Below, in pieces: positions 36,800 to 44,368 of a DNA stretch of 64,000 nt. This DNA is from JBFLYN01 sp040756655 (GTDB lineage Bacteria > Bacillota > Sulfobacillia > UBA8153): assembly GCA_040756655.1 (NCBI GenBank), contig JBFLYN010000003.1:62001-126000 (forward strand). Reading direction: 5' to 3'. The notes below the pieces were generated by a model that searched no databases, was not told where the DNA came from, and worked only from the letters and a program-made list of their open reading frames with translations. The position numbers were made by a program, and so were the translations under genes. The number at the start of each line of letters is the position of its first letter. The first letter of the stretch is position 1.

Positions 36800-37321
36800 T
36801 TAGAACCCGGGTTCGATGAGGCCATAATTCCCGTCATGTCGCCTGTAGACAACGCTTACCTTACCGTTCTCCGCGTTGGCAAAGACGAAGAAGCTGTGAC
36901 CCACTAGGTTCATCTGCAGGATGGCCTCTTCGGGGTTCATGGGCTTCATGTCAAACTTCTTTACCCGGACGATGCGGATCTCATCATCGTCCAAAGGCAG
37001 GTCCTTTTCGTTGTTGAGGAGAGGACGGTCTCTCAACCTGCGGGCAATCTTGGTCTTGTACTTCTCTATCTGCTTTTCCAGCGTCTCCATTACCAGATCT
37101 ATGGAAGAGTAGATGTCTCCACTGGCCTTTTCGCCTCGAAGTAGCATTCCGTTGAGTGGAACTGTCACCTCGACTATGTAGCGGTCGTTCTCAACCCCCA
37201 GTGTAACTTGAGCGGCAAGAGGCATGTCAAAGTACTTCTCGATTTTACCGATTTTCTTTTCGGCATAGTCACGGAGAGCGGGAGTGACGTCTAAGTTCTT
37301 GCCCCGTACGGTTATCTGCAC
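36800..37321 (-). CDS. hpf: Ribosome hibernation promoting factor, long form
   Basis: 173 residues: an N-terminal S30AE/YfiA domain (VQITVRGKNLDVTPALRDYA, KIGKIEKYFDMPLAAQVTLG) and the C-terminal dimerisation domain of long HPF (VKKFDMKPMNPEEAILQMNL, GHSFFVFANAENGKVSVVYR). It joins two 70S ribosomes into inactive 100S particles. GTG 37321 is chosen because AAAGGAG lies 9 bases upstream and the protein then begins at the conserved strand. Monocistronic, bounded by terminators on both sides. Confidence 0.93.
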   Translation of the reverse strand: MQITVRGKNLDVTPALRDYAEKKIGKIEKYFDMPLAAQVTLGVENDRYIVEVTVPLNGMLLRGEKASGDIYSSIDLVMETLEKQIEKYKTKIARRLRDRPLLNNEKDLPLDDDEIRIVRVKKFDMKPMNPEEAILQMNLVGHSFFVFANAENGKVSVVYRRHDGNYGLIEPGF

Positions 37322-37398
37322 TCCATCCAGCTCCTTTCCCGTATCTTGGTTGATATTATTCCCCCCGGGGCACGCAAATCCTGCTGTGGCAAAAGGCA

Positions 37399-37430
37399 CA
37401 AAAAGGCAAGAACCCGGCCGTGGCCGGGTT
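37399..37430 (-). terminator. Terminator of the cold-shock gene
   Basis: AACCCGGC CGTG GCCGGGTT stem-loop; on the minus strand CTTGCCTTTTT follows. It is 26 bases past the csp stop. Confidence 0.8.
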
Positions 37431-37455
37431 TCCTGCTTACCCACTGCTGCGCCTC

Positions 37456-37656
37456 TTAACTGACCTTTACAACATTGGAGGCTTGGGGTCCTCGTGGTCC
37501 TTCTACGATCTCGAATTCCACCAGTTCACCTTCGTTAAGAGTTTTGAAGCCCTCGTTCATGATGGCCGTATAGTGAACGAAGACGTCCCCACCGTCCTCA
37601 CGTTCAATGAAGCCATATCCTTTTTCAGCGTTAAACCACTTGACTTTGCCCTGCAT
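37456..37656 (-). CDS. Cold-shock protein, CspA/CspB family
   Basis: 66 residues, a single cold-shock domain. RNA-binding motifs RNP1 (KGYGFIERED) and RNP2 (DVFVHYTAI) are intact, and the start MQGKVKWFNAEKGYGF is typical. ATG 37656 follows AGGAGG by 7 bases. It binds single-stranded RNA and DNA and melts secondary structure. It is monocistronic. The leader is short (a TAGAAT -10-like element lies about 45 bases upstream), so no long cold-shock thermosensor UTR is evident. Confidence 0.95.
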   Translation of the reverse strand: MQGKVKWFNAEKGYGFIEREDGGDVFVHYTAIMNEGFKTLNEGELVEFEIVEGPRGPQASNVVKVS

Positions 37657-38039
37657 TGGAAAACCTCCTGGCTACACTGTTGCGGTTAATATTCTATCCT
37701 GCGCGGGCGACCCTATTCAGTCGACAGGCAGCTGTCGAACACTTCCTGCCTCTTTGGAAACATTTAGGATAGAAAGGCCCCGCCGGACCCTCTCCCCCTG
37801 TGGATATTGTGGACAAGTCTGTTGATAAGCAGCGTTCGGCCGCTTTCCTCGTGGGGAAAACCCTGTGGAATGTCGAGAAGACCCACCAGATCTTGGCCCT
37901 GCCTGGCGCCAGGAGTCGAATCCCCGGCCGGCAGGGCCTGGTTGCAGTCGAAAAGAGGCTATTCTGGGCAGCCCCTGGTGAAACGGGGAGGGCTATGAGG
38001 CAAAACCCTTTACTGGCTGCGATGCTGTCTGTTGCCGTA
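37657..38039. other. Gene-free spacer containing DnaA-box-like repeats
   Basis: No convincing gene. At 37799-37828 three 9-mers on the plus strand, TGTGGATAT, TGTGGACAA and TGTTGATAA, each match the DnaA-box complement TGTGNATAA at 8 of 9 positions, the first two directly adjacent. The spacer also holds the csp promoter side and lies past the end of the flagellar block. Confidence 0.4.
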
Positions 38040-38390
38040 CTACCGCCTGATATCGACATACCTTGCGTCGCTCTGGCGGCTGGCTCCTCCGTAAGCGTGC
38101 AGGCGCTGGCGTTCTCTGCCCAGCCGGGCCAGTTCTTCTTGGGTCCGCTCTCGCATAGCCTGCAAAGCCTGCCGGGAGCAGTCGTCGGCGGCGGCGATCC
38201 GGTCGAGGAGGTCGCGCGCTTGCCCTGGGTCGGTGGGTGGTAGGACCTGGCTGGCGGCAACCAGGCTCTCTCGCCGGACCATGACCGCCAGAGCCGTTTC
38301 TATGTCTCCGTCCTTCAGCGCCTCTTCCTGCTGTCGAGCCAGCCCGAGGATATCCTGGAGGAGGGCTTTATGCACAGGGATCACCGCCAT
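38040..38390 (-). CDS. FliT-like flagellar chaperone candidate
   Basis: 116 residues, entirely helical and charged (LLQDILGLARQQEEALKDGD, ALVMVRRE-type heptads, MRERTQEELARLGRERQRLH). Small helical proteins directly downstream of fliS in Firmicutes are usually FliT-type chaperones for the FliD cap. The ATG at 38390 overlaps the fliS stop by 10 bases, giving coupling without a strong ribosome binding site. Sequence similarity to FliT is too weak to be sure. Confidence 0.55.
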   Translation of the reverse strand: MAVIPVHKALLQDILGLARQQEEALKDGDIETALAVMVRRESLVAASQVLPPTDPGQARDLLDRIAAADDCSRQALQAMRERTQEELARLGRERQRLHAYGGASRQSDARYVDIRR

Positions 38391-38785
38391 GCGCTCGTGG
38401 CCGCCGGGCGTGCCGGCGATGGCTGGCGCGCCGATTCGAGCCAGGCCGAACGCAATGTCTCCAAAATGCCACTGACGACCTCGAGGGATTCGGAATCCTT
38501 CCTGATGTTAGCCTGCACCAGGTTGTGATACAGGTAGTCGTAAAGGCTGTCGAGCTGGGCCGCCAGTTCGCCCGCGGAGCCATCCACGGCGTCCTGCAGC
38601 GCCAGCACGATCCTCTGGGCCTGTAAAAGGCCGCTGTTGGCCTGGTGGAGGTCTCGCCGCTGCAGGGCCGCGGCAGCCTGCTTCACCGCCTTGAGCGCCC
38701 CATCATACATCATCACAACCAGCTGGGCCGGCGAAGCCGTCTCAACCTGCAGCTGGCGATAGGTCTGATACGGATTGGTTTGCAC
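38381..38785 (-). CDS. fliS: Flagellar export chaperone FliS
   Basis: 134 residues. NPYQTYRQLQVETASPAQLV and MMYDGALKAVKQAAAALQRR are the FliS signature, and DYLYHNLVQANIRKDSESLE is also conserved. It binds the C-terminus of flagellin and prevents polymerisation before export. GTG 38785 follows GGGGGGAAG and begins just before the conserved NPY; the longer frame shadows fliD. It lies 22 bases after fliD in the order flaG-fliD-fliS-fliT. Confidence 0.93.
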   Translation of the reverse strand: MQTNPYQTYRQLQVETASPAQLVVMMYDGALKAVKQAAAALQRRDLHQANSGLLQAQRIVLALQDAVDGSAGELAAQLDSLYDYLYHNLVQANIRKDSESLEVVSGILETLRSAWLESARQPSPARPAATSAWR

Positions 38786-38807
38786 AAAACTTCCCCCCAC
38801 AACCGCT

Positions 38808-40616
38808 CTACTTCTTCGACGGAGCCAACCATTTGAGTTGCTGGTCCAGCCACATCTGCTGGGTCTGCATGAGCCCCAGGGCGCGTTCCATGGCGGCATA
38901 CTGCTTACGCAGGGTGTCTTCGCGCTTCTCCAGGCGCTTCTCGAATTGCTCAACCTGCTTTTTCAGGCGTTCGATCTCACCCTGGATGCCCCGCTGCCGC
39001 TGGCTCACCGTCCCGCTGGCCGCCTGGGTGAATTCTTTGATGGCATCAGCCAGCCGGCTGGCTAGCCCATCGTTTTTGGCAAACGCCTGGACCTCCACGA
39101 TGCGGGAATGGTCGTTGGCACCGTTGGCAGCGTCTACCAGGACCCGGATCCGGTCGGTGCTCACTGCCTCAAACCTGTGCGTGTGGACCCCCGCGGTGTT
39201 GCCGATGACGGTATCAAGAAGGTGCCACTGATCCCCGTGGAAATACTCCAACCGCCAGTCGCGGATGCCGTAGTTTTCTGCCGGGTATGTAGCGGAATGG
39301 AGCGTGAAAATGCTTACCGTGTCTATGAACCGGTCCTGGCCGAAGTGGATCTCAAGGATGTCCGGGAATTCACCAGGCGTCCCGTCGCTCCAGCCCCCGC
39401 CGGCCGTCCCCCATAGCTCCGGTGAAGTGTTCCCGTTGATGACGTTCTGGGCCGCAAACTCCGGACCTGCCCGCTGGCTGCTGGCGCTGGCATTGGCGCC
39501 GGCGCTTTGTTCGGCCACGTTCACCGGGTGCGCGCCGAACAGAGCCGCGACTGCGTCTATGTCCTCGGCCAGCTTGGCCCGCAGCACGCTCTCGTCCAGC
39601 CGCAACAGCCCTTCCATGCCGCTGCCGAAGGCACCTGTGCTGAGGCCGATTTCTGCCGCCCGGGTGATCCCGGTAGCCCCGGGCACCGGGTTGAACACCA
39701 GCCCGGGCAGCCGGGTGACCAGCATGCGCAGGGCCGGATCTCCCCGCAGGTTGCCGCCTGCGCCCGACTGCTGCTTGATTAAGGTCATGGTGGAGTTGAA
39801 TTGCTCGACAAAGCTATTTACCATCCCCACGAGCAAATCTACATTCCTATCCACCGAAACGGTGGTGATCCCGGGGGCCATAAGGCTGAAGGTCAATCCC
39901 GCCACCACGTCGGACACCTGGTTGGTAGGCCGCAGGATGGTGAGGTCGTTGATCCTGAACTCTGCGTCCCTGGCTGCCGACAGGGTGTTGGCCACCAGCT
40001 CCCCGCTACCCGCGTCGGTCTTCAGGAGACCCATGTCCACCAGCACGGCGTTGTCGTCCGCCATGGCGATGTGGGATGAGGCCCCGGTGGTGGTGGCGGT
40101 GAGGGTAAGACGGTAGTCGCCTTCCTGCACGCGCAGGACAGCCGCCCGGACTCCCGCTTCAAGGCTGTTGATCCGGCGGCTGATGCTCAACAGCGTGTCC
40201 CCGGCCTGAATAGCCAGTTCCTTGCCGTTGATGGTGACGGTGCCCTGCAGCCCCAGGGGCGTGCTGTCGCGTTCCAGGGAACGGGAGGCCACTGAGTGCG
40301 CCTGGGCCAGGTGGATCACTTCCAGGCGGTAGCTGCCCTCGGAGGACCCGGCCGCAGCGGTGACCCGGGCCACCTTTACATCGTCCACGGTCACGCTCCT
40401 GCTCTGGTAGGACGTGGCGTTCTTCAGGGCCTCGGCACGTGCCAGGAGGTTGTTAAGGCGGTTGCTCACATCGCGCCAAGAATCAGACCGGGTGCGTAGC
40501 ACTCTTTGCCGGTCCTCCAGAGCGAGCACGGGCCGTCTTTCGATGGCCATGAGCCTGGTCACCAGGGTTTCGATGTCCATACCGGAAACCAGCCCCGACA
40601 CCTGCAGGTTACGCAA
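38808..40616 (-). CDS. fliD: Flagellar cap protein FliD with an inserted discoidin-like domain
   Basis: 602 residues, longer than the usual 450-500. N-terminus LQVSGLVSGMDIETLVTRLM and the C-terminal coiled coil (IKEFTQAASGTVSQRQRGIQ, KQVEQFEKRLEKREDTLRKQ) are typical FliD. Between them, about residues 366-515, is an extra beta-rich domain: ASASSQRAGPEFAAQNVING, GGGWSDGTPGEFPDILEIHF, VSIFTLHSATYPAENYGIRD, WRLEYFHGDQWHLLDTV, RIRVLVDAANGANDHSRIVE. This is the F5/8 type C (discoidin) pattern, usually carbohydrate-binding. TTG 40616 is preferred to GTG 40622 because AGGAGG lies 8 rather than 2 bases away. Confidence 0.93.
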   Translation of the reverse strand: MRNLQVSGLVSGMDIETLVTRLMAIERRPVLALEDRQRVLRTRSDSWRDVSNRLNNLLARAEALKNATSYQSRSVTVDDVKVARVTAAAGSSEGSYRLEVIHLAQAHSVASRSLERDSTPLGLQGTVTINGKELAIQAGDTLLSISRRINSLEAGVRAAVLRVQEGDYRLTLTATTTGASSHIAMADDNAVLVDMGLLKTDAGSGELVANTLSAARDAEFRINDLTILRPTNQVSDVVAGLTFSLMAPGITTVSVDRNVDLLVGMVNSFVEQFNSTMTLIKQQSGAGGNLRGDPALRMLVTRLPGLVFNPVPGATGITRAAEIGLSTGAFGSGMEGLLRLDESVLRAKLAEDIDAVAALFGAHPVNVAEQSAGANASASSQRAGPEFAAQNVINGNTSPELWGTAGGGWSDGTPGEFPDILEIHFGQDRFIDTVSIFTLHSATYPAENYGIRDWRLEYFHGDQWHLLDTVIGNTAGVHTHRFEAVSTDRIRVLVDAANGANDHSRIVEVQAFAKNDGLASRLADAIKEFTQAASGTVSQRQRGIQGEIERLKKQVEQFEKRLEKREDTLRKQYAAMERALGLMQTQQMWLDQQLKWLAPSKK

Positions 40617-40628
40617 TGACACCGCCTC

Positions 40629-40967
40629 CTAGGCCAATTGATCAAGCAACAAACCCACGATCTCCCGCAGACGGGCCAGGCTCCCCAGCACCTGCTCGGG
40701 GGGGACCTGCCGTATCACCTCGTTGGTCTCCAGGTCGATGACCCGGACCACGATCCTGCCGGCTCCCTCGTGGAGTTCGAAACTCAGCCGCCTGGGCTCC
40801 TCGCTCACCATCTGGTTGACCCGGGCGAGCGCCTGAGTCAGGCGTTCGCGCAGACCAGCGGCTTCAGCCAGCTGCTCCCTCTGGGACGGGCTGGACTGCC
40901 TTGTGCCGTCCACTTCCGCATGCACCCGGGGGTCGCTCTGGACGGCACTGGTGGCTCTGATCCCCAT
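40629..40967 (-). CDS. flaG: Flagellar protein FlaG
   Basis: 112 residues. A variable N-terminal half is followed by the FlaG domain: NQMVSEEPRRLSFELHEGAG and VVRVIDLETNEVIRQVPPEQ. FlaG influences filament length; its molecular role is not firmly known. ATG 40967 follows AGGAGG by 8 bases. It lies 12 bases before fliD. Confidence 0.9.
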   Translation of the reverse strand: MGIRATSAVQSDPRVHAEVDGTRQSSPSQREQLAEAAGLRERLTQALARVNQMVSEEPRRLSFELHEGAGRIVVRVIDLETNEVIRQVPPEQVLGSLARLREIVGLLLDQLA

Positions 40968-40996
40968 TCCGGCCACCTCCTGTTCACTGGACAGGA

Positions 40997-41023
40997 GGGG
41001 CCAGGCCCATGACGGCCGGCCCC
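40997..41023 (-). terminator. Stem-loop after flagellin
   Basis: GGGGCC-A-GGCC pairs with GGCC-GGCCCC around a 6-base loop (10 bp, one bulge), 29 bases past the fliC stop. There is no U tract, so it may stabilise the flagellin mRNA 3' end and allow partial read-through into flaG. Confidence 0.5.
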
Positions 41024-41051
41024 CCCTTTATCAAGATGTCAGGCCTCCCGT

Positions 41052-42179
41052 CTAGCCGAGCAGCTGCAAGACCGCCTGGGGCTTCATGTTGGCCTGGGCC
41101 AGCATGGCGGTGCCCGACTGCAGGAGGATCTGGTGTCTGGTGAAGCTGGCCATCTCCATGGCCATGTCGGCGTCGCGGATCCGGGACTCGGCTGCGCTCA
41201 TGTTCTCAGCCGCCGAGGTCAGGTTGGCGATGGTATACTCCAGCCGGTTCTGGTAGGCGCCCAGTTTGGCGCGCTCGGTGGAGACAGCGGCGATAGCTGT
41301 ATCCAGGTCTCCCAGGGCGGCGGTGGCACCTGCCTTGGTAGCTACGGAGACTCCCGCAACGCCCAGGCCGGAGGCGTGAGATCTCATGTCGGCGATGCTG
41401 ATGCTCATGGTATGTGAGCTATTAGCCCCGATCTGGATGGCTGCCGCAGCTGAGGCCGTGGTCTCGATGGCCTTGCCGCCTATAGCCAGGTTTCCTACGC
41501 CGGTGTTGAGGTTGACGGCTGCTCCAAAGCTCACGGTGATGCCCAGCTTGTCAAAGCGCAGGGTGGTGCCGGCAGCGATGTTGTTACCCGCGATGGATAC
41601 GGTCTGTGCGACACCGCCACCTTCCAGGGTGAGCGAGTTGGTGTTGTCAGTGTAGGCGAACGTGTAGGTCGTGCTGGCCTTGGCCCCAGAAACATCGAAG
41701 CTGACACCCGCATCTCTGAACGCCGAGTAGCCAACATGCTCGGTGTTGACCTTCACCCCGATGGTACCCTTGAGCAGATCCTGGGTGTTGAACTGGGTGC
41801 GATCGGCGATGCCGTCGATCTCCCCGATCAGCTGGGACACCTCGGTCTGGAGCTGGGTCCGGTCGGAGTCAGTCAGGGTGTCGCTGGATGCCTGCACCGC
41901 CAGTTCGCGCATGCGCTGCAGGATCCCGTGGGTCTCGTTGAGGGCTCCCTCTGCCGTCTGCAGGAGGGAGATGCCGTCCTGGGCGTTGCGCATGGCCATG
42001 TTCAGGCCGCGGACCTGTCCGCGCATCTTCTCGGAGATGGCTAGGCCGGCCGCGTCGTCGGCGGCCTTGGTGATCCTCAGGCCCGAGGACAGCCTGGCCA
42101 GGGACTTGCCCAGGCTCACGTCGGTTGCGCTCAGGTTCTTCCAGGCGTTGAGCGCACTGATGTTGGAGTTGATCCTCAT
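41052..42179 (-). CDS. fliC: Flagellin
   Basis: 375 residues. The conserved D0/D1 N-terminus (MRINSNISALNAWKNLSATD, LARLSSGLRITKAADDAAGL, QDGISLLQTAEGALNETHGI) and C-terminus (ENMSAAESRIRDADMAMEMA, LQSGTAMLAQANMKPQAVLQ) flank a central variable region of about 200 residues rich in Ala, Thr and Ser. The C-terminal Leu-Leu-Gly fits FliS binding. ATG 42179 has AGGAGG 11 bases away, rather far, and overlaps putative CsrA sites. It is preceded by a sigma-D-like promoter. Only one flagellin gene is in the window. Confidence 0.95.
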   Translation of the reverse strand: MRINSNISALNAWKNLSATDVSLGKSLARLSSGLRITKAADDAAGLAISEKMRGQVRGLNMAMRNAQDGISLLQTAEGALNETHGILQRMRELAVQASSDTLTDSDRTQLQTEVSQLIGEIDGIADRTQFNTQDLLKGTIGVKVNTEHVGYSAFRDAGVSFDVSGAKASTTYTFAYTDNTNSLTLEGGGVAQTVSIAGNNIAAGTTLRFDKLGITVSFGAAVNLNTGVGNLAIGGKAIETTASAAAAIQIGANSSHTMSISIADMRSHASGLGVAGVSVATKAGATAALGDLDTAIAAVSTERAKLGAYQNRLEYTIANLTSAAENMSAAESRIRDADMAMEMASFTRHQILLQSGTAMLAQANMKPQAVLQLLG

Positions 42180-42187
42180 TCTTCTCT

Positions 42188-42270
42188 CATCCTCCTTGAT
42201 GGATTTGCCCCGTGCTAGACCAGCCAGCCGGGCGCCTCGTCGGCCGGCCCCGGGGCGGCGGCGCATCCGT
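42188..42270 (-). promoter_or_regulatory. Putative CsrA-binding sites in the flagellin leader
   Basis: The fliC leader contains AAACGGATG (about 42264-42273) and CAAGGAGGATG at the ribosome binding site (42188-42198). Both have the GGA core of CsrA targets, and the second would block translation. In Bacillus CsrA represses hag this way and FliW relieves it; csrA and fliW are the next genes upstream here. Inferred from motif and context. Confidence 0.4.
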
Positions 42271-42291
42271 TTCGCCGCTTTCTAGTCAGGT

Positions 42292-42319
42292 ATATCGATA
42301 AAGGTCGGCCGGGAGTTTA
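42292..42319 (-). promoter_or_regulatory. Sigma-D/sigma-28-like promoter of flagellin
   Basis: On the minus strand TAAA (42316-42319), 16 bases, then ATCGATAT (42292-42299), compared with the consensus TAAA-N15-GCCGATAT. It is about 110 bases upstream of the flagellin ATG, leaving room for the CsrA-controlled leader. Confidence 0.5.
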
Positions 42320-42704
42320 GCTGCCCGCTGGACCAAACCGAAGAAAAGTCCTCGTTGCAGAATCTCGAGCCAGATTTTACGGGAGAACCCCAACGGCTTC
42401 CCTGGGGGAGCCAAATCGGCCCAACGGCATGCAACCGGATATGGAGAAAGGCTTCGGCTGCACTCGGTTCCACTCGCCCGGGAGGACGTCCTGGCGCCCT
42501 GGTCGAGCCATGGCCCCGTGAGGCCCGGTATTGCCCTGCATAAAGGTAGAGGCCGGGGAGCAACCTCCCTTGCCGGGCCGGTTTCAGGCCGGCGCAAGGA
42601 TCATGTCCCGGGGGCGCTGCACCGCACGGAACACGGCACTGGCGGGCAGCGGGGTATGGGCAGACGTGCTCAAGGGTCCAATGCCTGGACGTAAAAGCGT
42701 TATA
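42320..42704. other. Gene-free spacer between csrA and flagellin promoter
   Basis: Open frames here lack plausible starts and composition. The sequence is rich in short palindromic GC blocks (for example CCGGGCCGG and CAGGCCGG near 42573-42595), so a structured RNA is possible, but no known riboswitch consensus was recognised on either strand. Confidence 0.35.
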
Positions 42705-42732
42705 AGCAAATAACCGCCCGGATCCCGGGCGG
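42705..42732 (-). terminator. Terminator of csrA
   Basis: CCGCCCG GATCC CGGGCGG stem-loop, 13 bases past csrA; on the minus strand TTATTTGC follows. Confidence 0.75.
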
Positions 42733-42745
42733 TGGCATCTCTCTT

Positions 42746-42976
42746 CTAACTATCCTGTTGTTCCTCTTCCGGCAGAGCGCTGGACATGGCGGCCCGCCGC
42801 ATTTCTGCGGCCACTTCGTCGAAGACTTCCTTCCGTAAGACTTTGACGTCAGCCGGAGCCCGGATGCCTAGTTTCACCACTGCCGAAGCCCCACGACCCC
42901 GCACTTCGATGACCTTGATTTCGATGCCGTCAGCAATGATGACCGACTCATCCACTCTCCTGCTCAGCACGAGCAT
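42746..42976 (-). CDS. csrA: Carbon storage regulator CsrA
   Basis: 76 residues. MLVLSRRVDESVIIADGIEI and VVKLGIRAPADVKVLRKEVF are diagnostic. It is an RNA-binding dimer that blocks translation of mRNAs with GGA-containing hairpins, in Gram-positives chiefly flagellin. ATG 42976 is preceded by GGGAGG. It follows fliW by 32 bases; FliW binds and inhibits CsrA, so the pair forms the flagellin homeostasis switch. Confidence 0.95.
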   Translation of the reverse strand: MLVLSRRVDESVIIADGIEIKVIEVRGRGASAVVKLGIRAPADVKVLRKEVFDEVAAEMRRAAMSSALPEEEQQDS

Positions 42977-43008
42977 GGGAACGACCTCCCTGTCGTTCTC
43001 GGGGGCCG

Positions 43009-43464
43009 TTAGCCGGTCTTGCGGACTGGGGCCCCGTTGAACAAGTCAAAAATCGGCTGGCGGATCACATGATCCGGACCGGTGCTGATGACCTGCCGGG
43101 CCTCCATGGTTTCCGGGTTGACAATGATGGGCGCCTGCAAGTTGGCGGTCATCTTCCGCACATCCGGGGGTACGACCACAATGGCCAGCAAAACCGCTCC
43201 CGCCGCGCTTCTCAGTTTCACGCTGTCCAGTTCCCATCTGGTCACTACCGGCTCATACCCCGGGACCGCGCGCCTGGGGTCCACCACGACAAAGGCAAGT
43301 TCCGGCCGGTCGAGAGACTGCAGCCAGCGGAAAAACTTGGATCCGCCCTTCTCTATGAGTACGAAGCGGTGACAGTCCTCGAAACCCAAGAGCCCCTCGG
43401 GAAACGTCAGGACGTGCCCTGGGAGGACCTCCAAGGTGCCAAAGCGGGTGGTCTCTACCATCAT
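43009..43464 (-). CDS. fliW: Flagellar assembly factor FliW
   Basis: 151 residues. FGTLEVLPGHVLTFPEGLLG, FEDCHRFVLIE and the C-terminal LQAPIIVNPETMEARQVI are typical FliW. It binds both flagellin and CsrA; free flagellin releases CsrA to repress its own translation. Two adjacent ATGs (43464 and 43461) follow GGGGGAAGG; either may be used. It lies between flgL and csrA. Confidence 0.93.
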   Translation of the reverse strand: MMVETTRFGTLEVLPGHVLTFPEGLLGFEDCHRFVLIEKGGSKFFRWLQSLDRPELAFVVVDPRRAVPGYEPVVTRWELDSVKLRSAAGAVLLAIVVVPPDVRKMTANLQAPIIVNPETMEARQVISTGPDHVIRQPIFDLFNGAPVRKTG

Positions 43465-43487
43465 GGGCCTTCCCCCTTTATCATAAC

Positions 43488-44357
43488 CTACCTGAGGTAG
43501 TCCAGCAAGGACAGGGACAGGAACCGGGCCCCGGCCCCCAGCGCGGCCTGGTAGGCCGCTTCCTGGGCGCGAAGGTGCACGAGGACTTCTGCCATGTCCA
43601 CGTCGACCATGTTCGTTCGTACGGCAGCCACCCCGGTCTTCACTTCGTGGAGACGGGTCTCGAGAAACTCTGCCCGCTGCATCCTGCCGCCTACATCCGC
43701 CAGCCGGGCCAGGGTCGAGTCCAGGGCGGCCTGGACATGACCGAGAGATTCCTGTATCCCCACGGTGTCATTGGTTCTTAGTCGCTCTGCCAGTCCAGCC
43801 AGGGCCGCCAAAGACGCTCCAAAAGCCCGGTCACCACTGATGTTCACCTGGAGCATCACCGCGCCGGGACCCACATCCCTGAGGATGGCGCCCTGGTCTC
43901 CCTGGTAGGATTCGGGCGAGGGGAAGGGCTTGATGTCGGTGCGATGGCCGGAGAAGAGGTAGTTGTCACCGTGGCGGGTGTTGGCCAGGTCCATCACGGC
44001 CAGCAGCAGCTGGTCCACTTCCACGGCCAGCGCCTGGCGGTCACTGGCTGTCAAAGAGCCGGTGGCGCCCTGCACGGCCAGTTCCGAAGCCCGGTGCAAC
44101 GCGTTGATAGTGCCAAAGAGAGCGTGCTCAGCTGCGTCCAGCCAGCCCCGGGCGTCAGTCAGGTTTTTGAGGTACTGGTCGATCTCCACCAAGGCAGTCC
44201 CCAGGCGCATGGCGCTGACGGTGCCGGACGGATCCTGGGACGGTCGCTGGATGCGCCGGCCAGATGCCAGCTGGTCTTGCAGCGTCATGACGCGCACGGC
44301 CTTACTCTCTATGTTGTGAAGTAGGTTTCTGGCCAGGATGTTACTGGTAACCCTCAA
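43488..44357 (-). CDS. flgL: Flagellar hook-filament junction protein FlgL
   Basis: 289 residues with flagellin-like ends: MRVTSNILARNLLHNIESKA, LASGRRIQRPSQDPSGTVSA, LANTRHGDNYLFSGHRTDIK and the C-terminal RTNMVDVDMAEVLVHLRAQE. It joins FlgK to the filament. TTG 44357 follows AGGAGGGGG by a few bases. It is 11 bases downstream of flgK. Confidence 0.93.
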   Translation of the reverse strand: MRVTSNILARNLLHNIESKAVRVMTLQDQLASGRRIQRPSQDPSGTVSAMRLGTALVEIDQYLKNLTDARGWLDAAEHALFGTINALHRASELAVQGATGSLTASDRQALAVEVDQLLLAVMDLANTRHGDNYLFSGHRTDIKPFPSPESYQGDQGAILRDVGPGAVMLQVNISGDRAFGASLAALAGLAERLRTNDTVGIQESLGHVQAALDSTLARLADVGGRMQRAEFLETRLHEVKTGVAAVRTNMVDVDMAEVLVHLRAQEAAYQAALGAGARFLSLSLLDYLR

Positions 44358-44368
44358 TGGTCCCCCTC

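Noticed and set aside
37694..38260. Minus-strand frame of 188 codons between csp and the FliT-like gene
   Set aside because: It overlaps the well-composed FliT-like frame, is rich in Pro/Arg/Ser typical of shadows, and has no ribosome binding site.
42282..42597. Two overlapping minus-strand frames (93 and 103 codons) between csrA and flagellin
   Set aside because: Shadow-like composition and no credible starts; they overlap the predicted sigma-D promoter.
42560..42700. c-di-GMP (GEMM) riboswitch before flagellin
   Set aside because: The conserved GCAAA and GGUGACGCAAAGC-type segments could not be placed on either strand.
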